Source: Defluviicoccus sp.
GTDB taxonomy: Bacteria; Pseudomonadota; Alphaproteobacteria; MPNO01
Length of the DNA stretch: 40,832 nucleotides
Direction: 5' to 3'
Assembly (NCBI GenBank): GCA_028820505.1
Contig: JAPPIT010000189.1
Coordinates: 1-40,832 of the forward strand
Made by a program: the position numbers and the translations under genes. The notes under the pieces are model-generated. The model had not been told where the DNA came from, ran no database searches, and worked only from the letters and a program-made list of their open reading frames with translations. Positions 35,038 to 40,832 of this stretch are shown here, in pieces; the first letter of the stretch is position 1; every line of letters starts with the position of its first letter.

Positions 35038-35066
35038 GTCATGCCCGGAACAAGTCCGGGCATGAC
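35038..35066. repeat. Single palindromic dispersed repeat, possible two-way terminator
   Basis: This 29-base palindrome has a perfect 12-bp stem (GTCATGCCCGGA / TCCGGGCATGAC) and a 5-base loop. It is the same unit as in the pair at 10-40 and 90-120. It sits between the convergent sulfatase and acyl-CoA dehydrogenase genes, where a strong hairpin could stop transcription from both sides. No T-run follows. Confidence 0.9.
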
Positions 35067-35101
35067 GGTGAGGGACAGCGGGACGAGATCGGGGGCAGCA
35101 G

Positions 35102-36808
35102 TCAGACCCGGGCGATCCGCTCCGAATCGAGCGTGTAGAGAAGCTCTCCCGGCATCAGCGCGCGGCGGGCGAGCGTGTCGGTCTCCGGCATGATGTCGGC
35201 GGCGTAGAACCGCGCCAGCGTCCGGATTTCGTCGCCGTGCGGGTCGTCCCCGGCCGCCGCCGCCATGCGGAGCCACATCCATCCCATCAGCACCGTGCCG
35301 GCGAGGCGCAGATACGGCGTGGCCCCGGACAAGCCGTCGTTGACGTCGGTTCCCAGCCGCTCCAGCAACAGCGAGGAAACGCGGCGCCATTCGTCGAGCC
35401 CGGCCGCGACCGCGTCGCCGATCTCGCTGCCGGCGGCGAGGTCCAGATCGCCCCCGACGCGATCGAGCAGCGCGCCCGGCGTCCTCGCCTCGTCCCGGCC
35501 GATCTTGCGGAGCAGCAGGTCGACCGCCTGGATCCCGTTGGTGCCCTCGTAGATCGGCGTGATGCGCGCATCGCGCATCAGCTGTTCCACCCCATGCTCC
35601 GATATGTAGCCGTGGCCGCCGTGAACCTGGATCGCGAGGCTCGCCACCTCGACCGCGATCTCGCTCGCCACCGCCTTGCAGATCGGCAGCAGGAACCCGG
35701 CCTCTTCGCTTCGGCCGCGGTCGAGCAGCGCGGCGGTCTCGTAGCACAGCCCGCGCGCCCCGCCGGTGAGCGCCTTCATCCTGAGAAGGGTCCGGCGGAT
35801 GTCGGCGTGCTCCACGATGGCGGTTGCCGCGCCGCCGCTGCCGCCCTGGACGCGCTCCGACGCGTAGCGGGCGGCTTTGTCGAGCGCCGCGCCGGCGATG
35901 CCCACCCCTTCGAGCGCGACTTCGAGCCGCATCGTGTTGATCATGGTGAACATGTTCTGGATGCCGCGTTCCGGCTCGCCGAGCAGGTATCCGGTCGCGC
36001 CGTCGAGACGCATCTCGCAGGTGGGCGAGCCGTGGATGCCCATCTTCTCCTCGAGGCGGGAGGCGGCGATGGCGTTGCGCGGGCCGAGCGTTCCGTCGGC
36101 CTCCATCGTCACGCGCGGGACGAGGAACAGGCTGAGCCCGCGGACGCCCGGCGGCGCGCCCTCGATGCGGGCCAGAACGATGTGGGCGTTCTGCGGCGTC
36201 GCGTCATGGTCGCCGAAGGAGATAAAGATCTTGGTGCCGGTGAGGGCATAGCTGCCGTCGGCCCGCGGCACCGCCCTGGTCCGGGCCTGGCCGATGTCGG
36301 AGCCCGCGTGCGGCTCGGTCATGACGATGGTGCCGGACCATTCGCCGCTCGTGAGCTTCGGCACCCAGAGGTCCTGGATCCCGGGCCCGGCATGGGCGAG
36401 CAGCACCCGGACCGCCGCCCGTCCGCACACCGCCAGCATCGAGAAGGCGAGCGAGGCCCCGTTCGACATCTCCGACAGCGCGGCTTGCGCGATCTCGGGC
36501 ATCGCCTGCCCGCCGTGTTCCTCAGGCAAGGCGAGGCCCGGCCAGCCCCCGTCGCGGAACGCCTCGTAGGCGTCGACGAAGCCGGGCGGCAGGCGGACGA
36601 CCCCGTTCTCCAGCCGGGCGCCGATGCGGTCCGCCGGGGCGTTCACCGGGGCCACGATTTCCGATGCGACCCGGCCCGCCTGACGGACCGCGGCCTCCAG
36701 GCTTTCCGGATCGACATGGGCGAATTCCGGACGTGCGAGGATGGAATCGGCGCCGATCACCTCGCGCAGCAGGAACAGGATGTCGTCGATCGGGGGACGG
36801 TAGGTCAT
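35102..36808 (-). CDS. Large acyl-CoA dehydrogenase (DmdC-like)
   Basis: The 568-residue enzyme belongs to the long acyl-CoA dehydrogenase group with an extra N-terminal segment (MTYRPPIDDILFLLREVIGA) and an added C-terminal helical domain, as in 3-methylmercaptopropionyl-CoA dehydrogenase DmdC. It has the flavin motif MTEPHAGSDIG, QVHGGHGYISEHGVEQLMRDARI, and the catalytic glutamate at about residue 421 in IYEGTNGIQ. Substrate is not predictable; many paralogs act on other acyl-CoAs. It overlaps hyuB as ATGA and is the last gene of the leftward operon. Confidence 0.87.
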   Translation of the reverse strand: MTYRPPIDDILFLLREVIGADSILARPEFAHVDPESLEAAVRQAGRVASEIVAPVNAPADRIGARLENGVVRLPPGFVDAYEAFRDGGWPGLALPEEHGGQAMPEIAQAALSEMSNGASLAFSMLAVCGRAAVRVLLAHAGPGIQDLWVPKLTSGEWSGTIVMTEPHAGSDIGQARTRAVPRADGSYALTGTKIFISFGDHDATPQNAHIVLARIEGAPPGVRGLSLFLVPRVTMEADGTLGPRNAIAASRLEEKMGIHGSPTCEMRLDGATGYLLGEPERGIQNMFTMINTMRLEVALEGVGIAGAALDKAARYASERVQGGSGGAATAIVEHADIRRTLLRMKALTGGARGLCYETAALLDRGRSEEAGFLLPICKAVASEIAVEVASLAIQVHGGHGYISEHGVEQLMRDARITPIYEGTNGIQAVDLLLRKIGRDEARTPGALLDRVGGDLDLAAGSEIGDAVAAGLDEWRRVSSLLLERLGTDVNDGLSGATPYLRLAGTVLMGWMWLRMAAAAGDDPHGDEIRTLARFYAADIMPETDTLARRALMPGELLYTLDSERIARV

Positions 36809-38544
36809 GGTTCTCTCAGCGCCGCGGTCGCCTCGCGGTCGATTTCCAGGGTCTCGGGGTCCACGGCGACACGGTAGACCTCGCGCGCGGCTTCCGGCGA
36901 GATCAGGCCGTCGCGCACTTCCTCGGCGACCGTCCCGGCCGGACGCTCCCGGGGCGGACCGTAGCCGCCGCCCCCTCCGGCGCGCTGGCGGAACACGGTG
37001 CCGGGCGGGATGCCGCGGACGATCTCCTTCGATCGGGCGATCTTCTCGCTGCCGTCGGGGAAGCGGAAGACGCTGGCGTTGACGCTCCCCGCCCCGCCGC
37101 CGAACAGGCCGAAGGCGCGGGCGCGCTCCTCGATCCCGTCCCCGAAGGCGACCGCGGTGACGTCCTCGCCCTCGATCCGCATCTCCGTCTCCACTCCGAG
37201 CCCGCCGCGCCAGCGGCCCGGCCCGGCCGAATCGATCAGGTATTCGTGGCGTTCCAGCAGGAGGGGGTTGTGGATTTCGAACATCTCGTAGTCCTGGGCG
37301 AGGATGCCGCCGGCGCAGTTGATCAGCCCGATGTGATCGTAGCCGTCCGCCTCCCAGGTCGCGCCCGAGCCGCCCTTGAGGGCGAGGAACAGAATGTCGA
37401 CGAAATGCCGATTCAGGCGCGGGTCGTCGCCAGAGACGGCAAAACCGAGAAAGCGGTTCCAGCCGGCGGTAACGGTCTTCGGCAGAGCGCCGGCGAGCGC
37501 GCGCATGATCGCGTCCGAGGTCGGCCCGGTGATCGAATTGCCGAATGTCGTCGCCGCCGGAAATGCCGCGTTGAGGAACGAGCCTTCCGGGTTGACGATG
37601 CGGATCGGCCGCAGCAGCCCGGCATTGTGCGGAATGTCGGGGTCGATCAGCATCAGGAAGGTCAGCATCGTCGCCGAGGCGGTCGCGGCATACGGCGCGT
37701 TGACGAATCCCGGCGTCTGCGGCGAGGAGCCCGAGTAGTCGAACGCGATGCCGCCGCCCTCGACGGTGACTTCGAGACGAATCGTCATTTCCGTGCCGTC
37801 GGTGACGCCGTCGTAGAACACCGTGCTCTCGCCGCGATAGGTGCCGTCCGGGATCGCCTCGATCTCGCGCGCGACCATGCGTTCGGTCGAAGCGAACAGT
37901 TCCTCCTTGTGGGCCTGGAACGTGTCGAGACCGTAGCGCCCGATCAGCTCGAGGATGCCGCGTTCGCCGACCGCCGTGCCGCCGATCTGCGCCTCGATGT
38001 CCTGCTCGACGATGGCGTAGCGGATATTGGCGAACACCATGCGCCAGACGTCCTCGCGCCGTTTGCCGCGCTCGATGACCTTGAGCGGCGGGATGCGCAG
38101 CGCCTCCTGCCAGACCTCGCGCGCGTCGGGGTTGTAGCCGCCGGCCACCGCGCCGCCGATATCGGCCTGGTGGCCCTTGCAGGCGGCCCAGGCGACGAGC
38201 TCGCCGTCGACGAAGACCGGGCGGAACGCCGCCACGTCGTTGTTCTGGTTGCCGCCCGAGAACACGTCGTTGTGCAGGATCACGTCGCCCGGGTGCAGAT
38301 CGTCGCCGAAGAACGCGGCGATCTCCTTGCACACCGGCTGGAGCGCGAATGCGAGGACCGGGATGTACTCGGTCTGCTCCAGCATGTCGCCGGCCTCGTC
38401 GTAGAGCCCGGTGACGAAATCGCGCGCCTCGTTGAGGATCGGCGAGCGCGCGGTCCTGAGCAGGGCCAGCCCCATCTCCTCGGTGATCGACTTGAGCCGA
38501 CGCTGGATGACCGCCGTCAGGATGGGGTCGATGCAAGCGGTCAT
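36805..38544 (-). CDS. Hydantoinase B / oxoprolinase-type subunit
   Basis: The 579-residue HyuB-family protein pairs with HyuA in ATP-dependent cleavage of cyclic amides (N-methylhydantoin, 5-oxoproline) or, in related enzymes, in carboxylation of ketones. Family segments seen are RSPILNEARDFVTGLYD, HNDVFSGGNQNNDVAAF, KGHQADIGG, TFGNSITGPTSDAI and the glycine-rich end RAGGGGGYGPP. The start overlaps the hyuA stop as ATGA. No acetone-carboxylase gamma subunit follows; an acyl-CoA dehydrogenase does. The reaction is therefore open, with lactam or hydantoin opening most likely. Confidence 0.9.
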   Translation of the reverse strand: MTACIDPILTAVIQRRLKSITEEMGLALLRTARSPILNEARDFVTGLYDEAGDMLEQTEYIPVLAFALQPVCKEIAAFFGDDLHPGDVILHNDVFSGGNQNNDVAAFRPVFVDGELVAWAACKGHQADIGGAVAGGYNPDAREVWQEALRIPPLKVIERGKRREDVWRMVFANIRYAIVEQDIEAQIGGTAVGERGILELIGRYGLDTFQAHKEELFASTERMVAREIEAIPDGTYRGESTVFYDGVTDGTEMTIRLEVTVEGGGIAFDYSGSSPQTPGFVNAPYAATASATMLTFLMLIDPDIPHNAGLLRPIRIVNPEGSFLNAAFPAATTFGNSITGPTSDAIMRALAGALPKTVTAGWNRFLGFAVSGDDPRLNRHFVDILFLALKGGSGATWEADGYDHIGLINCAGGILAQDYEMFEIHNPLLLERHEYLIDSAGPGRWRGGLGVETEMRIEGEDVTAVAFGDGIEERARAFGLFGGGAGSVNASVFRFPDGSEKIARSKEIVRGIPPGTVFRQRAGGGGGYGPPRERPAGTVAEEVRDGLISPEAAREVYRVAVDPETLEIDREATAALREP

Positions 38545-40655
38545 GCGCCCGTGTCCGTCAGGATCAGCGACCCGAAGCGGTCGACCTCGAGATCGAAGCC
38601 GGGCGGTACCAGCGCCGTGGTGAGCGGGGCTTCCACGATCGCCGGCCCGGCGCCGCGGAATCCCGCGGGAAGGCTCGCGCCGTCGTAGACCGCGACCTTT
38701 TCGAAGCTCTCCCGGCCGGGCAGGCGGACCTCGCGGAAACGCTTCCCGGGCGGGTTCCCGCCGGCCGGAATCGGTCGCGGCGCCGGTTTCTCCGTCATGC
38801 CGTATGCGGCGAGCCTGACATTGATCAGCTCGACCGGCGCGTGCCCGTCGGACAGCGCATAGCCGTAGAGCCGGTCGTGCGCGGCATGGAACGCCCCGGT
38901 CATCGCCTCGATATCGGTCAGCATCGCCATATCGGCGGCGCTCACCTCGACCTCGTGGTACTGGCCGGCATAGCGGAGGTCGAGGGCGAAGTCGAGCCGA
39001 TGGCGGTCCTCGGGGACGTTGTCCGCCGCGAGCGCCGCATGCGCCTCCGCCGCCATCGCGCCGGCCAGGCGGCGGAGCCCGTCGACATCCGTTCGGTCCG
39101 CCGCGAAGAGGCCCGGCAGGGAGCGCACGAAGTCGCGGCGCAGATCGGTCGTCAGCATGCCCGCCGCGCACAGGACCGAGGCGATCCGGGGCACCACGAT
39201 CCGGCCGATCCCGAGTTCGCGCGCGATCGCGGCCGCATGGGTCGCGCCCGCGCCGCCGGCGCAGACCAGCGGGAAATCGCGCGGATCCAGCCCGCGCTCC
39301 ACCGAGATTTCGCGGATGGCCGACGCCATGCCGACATTCATGACGCGGTACATGCCGGCCGCCGCGGCGGCCGCGTCGAGGCCGAGCGGGCCGGCGATCT
39401 CGCGCTCGACCGCCTCCCTGGCGGCGTCGATGTCGAGCGCCATGCGCCCGCCCGCGAACCCGTCCGCGTCGAGATAGCCGAGGAGCAGGCTGGCATCGCT
39501 GCAGGTGGGCTGCGTTCCGCCGAAGCCGTAGCAGGCGGGCCCGGGCGCGGCGCCGGCGCTCGCCGGTCCCATGCGGAGCAACCCGCCGCCGTCGATCCAG
39601 CCGATCGACCCGCCGCCGGCGCCGATGGTCTTGATGTCCATCGCGGGGAGCGCCATGGCGAAGCGGTCGACCGTGGCGCCGCGCGTCACCGCCGGCGCGC
39701 CGTCCCGCACCAGCGAGGCTTCGAAGCTGGTCCCGCCCATGTCGATGGCGATGAAGCTGTCCTCGCCATGCGGCGCGAGCACGGCGAGACCGGCGGACGG
39801 CGCCGCCGCAGGTCCGGACAACAGCGTCGTCGCCGCGTTGGCCGCCGCCCGTTCCGGCGTGGCGACGCCCCCGTTCGACTGCATGATCGACAGCGGACCG
39901 CCGAAGCCGGACTCCGCCAGCCGGCCGGTCAGCCGCGCGGCATAGCGTCCGAAGATCGGCCCCACCGCGGCGGCGAGGACCGTGGTCGACGTCCGCTCGT
40001 AGTAGCGGAGCTCGGGGAGGATGTCGATCGATGCCGCGACGTAGACATCCGGCAGGCATTCGCGCATCCGATCCGCCGCCCTGCGCTCGTGCTCGTCGTT
40101 GGCGTAGGCATGGAGCAGGCATATCGCCACGGCCTCGACGCCTTCTCGGGCGAAAATGCCGGCGGCCTTGTCGACATCCTCGATGACGATCGGCCGGCGC
40201 ACGGTGCCGGCCCGGTCGATCCGTTCGCGGATCGGCAATCGAAGCCGGCGCGGCACGATGGGCGTGGGCGCGGCGTACTTGTTGTCGTAGAGCTTCTCGC
40301 GGATGCCCCGCCGCATGGCGAGCGCGTCGCGGAAACCCGCCGTGGCGAGCAGTCCCGTCTTCGCCATCCCGCCGGTCAGGACGGCATTCGTCGTCACCGT
40401 GGTGCCGTGGACGATCCGCACCGTGTCGGCGAGGAATGCCGAAATGTCGAGTCCCTCACCGTCCGCGATCTCGGCGAGGCCCCGCATGACGGCATCGGTC
40501 GGGTCGTCGGGCGTCGACGGGATTTTGTGGATGCGGTCCGATCCGCCGCCGTCCGTCAGGTAGAAGTCGGTGAAGGTGCCGCCCACGTCCACGCCGATGC
40601 GAATTCCGCCGTGGACATTAGGTCTTTTTGACTGTTTATCAATACTTTGTGGCAT
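38541..40655 (-). CDS. Hydantoinase A / oxoprolinase-type subunit
   Basis: The 704-residue HyuA-family protein is the ATP-binding partner of HyuB. It has the actin-like phosphate loop IGVDVGGTFTDFYL, IVHGTTVTTNAVL, SGPAAAPSAG, and the second phosphate motif AIDMGGTSFEASLV, then GAGGGSIGWID and AGGAGATHAAAIAREL. The ATG at 40655 is preferred because the family core begins about 28 residues later; an in-frame ATG at 40685 would add ten residues, and neither has a clear ribosome-binding site. It leads the three-gene leftward operon. Confidence 0.9.
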   Translation of the reverse strand: MPQSIDKQSKRPNVHGGIRIGVDVGGTFTDFYLTDGGGSDRIHKIPSTPDDPTDAVMRGLAEIADGEGLDISAFLADTVRIVHGTTVTTNAVLTGGMAKTGLLATAGFRDALAMRRGIREKLYDNKYAAPTPIVPRRLRLPIRERIDRAGTVRRPIVIEDVDKAAGIFAREGVEAVAICLLHAYANDEHERRAADRMRECLPDVYVAASIDILPELRYYERTSTTVLAAAVGPIFGRYAARLTGRLAESGFGGPLSIMQSNGGVATPERAAANAATTLLSGPAAAPSAGLAVLAPHGEDSFIAIDMGGTSFEASLVRDGAPAVTRGATVDRFAMALPAMDIKTIGAGGGSIGWIDGGGLLRMGPASAGAAPGPACYGFGGTQPTCSDASLLLGYLDADGFAGGRMALDIDAAREAVEREIAGPLGLDAAAAAAGMYRVMNVGMASAIREISVERGLDPRDFPLVCAGGAGATHAAAIARELGIGRIVVPRIASVLCAAGMLTTDLRRDFVRSLPGLFAADRTDVDGLRRLAGAMAAEAHAALAADNVPEDRHRLDFALDLRYAGQYHEVEVSAADMAMLTDIEAMTGAFHAAHDRLYGYALSDGHAPVELINVRLAAYGMTEKPAPRPIPAGGNPPGKRFREVRLPGRESFEKVAVYDGASLPAGFRGAGPAIVEAPLTTALVPPGFDLEVDRFGSLILTDTGA

Positions 40656-40832
40656 CGCATCGACCCGGAACACACAAGACGGCATCGGGCCGGTGTAAGC
40701 GTACTGTAAGCGGATTCATTCCAATGTCCGTCCGCTCGCGCCAGTGGTAACAGCGGCGAAACCCGGGAGGACCCGAATCCCGGTAAGCGTTCCGCCAGAC
40801 CGTGGAGATGGTTATCCGCTCAATGGCACGCT
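40656..40832. other. Upstream region of hyuA with GTAAGCG repeats
   Basis: The sequence GTAAGCG occurs three times on the plus strand at 40695-40701, 40706-40712 and 40783-40789; the first two are 11 bases apart, about one helical turn. This spacing would suit an operator. A possible rightward gene may start at GTG 40802 or ATG 40808 and run off the window, but only about ten codons are visible. No clear -35/-10 pair is seen. Confidence 0.35.

Noticed and set aside
36809-38536. N-terminal extension of the large acyl-CoA dehydrogenase frame into hyuB
   Set aside because: The extension is the out-of-frame reading of hyuB; the real start at 36808 overlaps the hyuB stop as ATGA.
38545-40122. N-terminal extension of the hyuB frame into hyuA
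   Set aside because: The extra 526 codons are an out-of-frame reading of hyuA; HyuB begins at 38544 with a normal family N-terminus.
36805-40655. Acetone carboxylase operon
   Set aside because: The small gamma subunit is missing and an acyl-CoA dehydrogenase follows; alpha/beta similarity alone is shared with hydantoinases.

Overview
The window is a strongly GC-rich bacterial chromosome segment, densely coded on both strands, and most likely from an alphaproteobacterium (Rhodospirillales-like). Three things support this. The aa3 oxidase locus has the order tldD (divergent) / ctaC-ctaD-ctaB-small CoxF-like-ctaG(Cox11)-ctaE-DUF983-surf1, which is typical of that class. Two palindromic repeat elements are of the kind scattered through alphaproteobacterial genomes. 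The quinone gene present is ubiA (ubiquinone), and no menaquinone locus is visible. No tRNA, rRNA, CRISPR array or intact insertion sequence was seen.

Region 1 (1-10.8 kb) is mostly housekeeping with a sulfur, thiol and metal flavour. It holds a glutathionyl-hydroquinone reductase, a leftward group metC-hisI-COG0523 GTPase-M15-like protein, and sseA. Divergent from sseA is a rightward operon fdhD-GIY-YIG protein-mobA (molybdenum-enzyme maturation). Then come ubiA (leftward), rsmE and gshA.

Region 2 (10.8-20.3 kb) holds tldD and, divergently, the complete set of core subunits and assembly factors for an aa3-type cytochrome c oxidase, ending in an M32 carboxypeptidase. Region 3 (20.2-25.7 kb) carries transport genes: a CNT nucleoside transporter, an NnrU-family membrane protein, an MFS carrier and a Kef-type K+/H+ antiporter. 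It includes a poorly coding stretch (21.5-21.87 kb) and a small gene remnant near 22.44-22.64 kb, which suggest local insertion and decay.

Region 4 (25.7-40.7 kb) is the accessory part and the most interesting. A tightly overlapping rightward operon of nine genes encodes a MenB/BadI-type ring-cleaving crotonase, an acyl-CoA ligase, an enoyl-CoA hydratase, an SDR, an acyl-CoA dehydrogenase, a 3-hydroxyacyl-CoA dehydrogenase split over two genes, a CaiB/AMACR-family protein and a phosphonate-monoester-hydrolase-like sulfatase. The first five match, activity for activity, the AliA-AliB-BadK-BadH-BadI route that turns cyclohexanecarboxylate into pimeloyl-CoA. The inferred function is CoA-dependent opening of a saturated carbocyclic acid, perhaps released from a sulfate or phosphonate ester. 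Facing it, and separated by a 29-base palindromic repeat, is a leftward operon hyuA-hyuB-large acyl-CoA dehydrogenase (DmdC-like). No regulator or dedicated uptake gene lies inside this block. Exact substrates cannot be read from the sequence.
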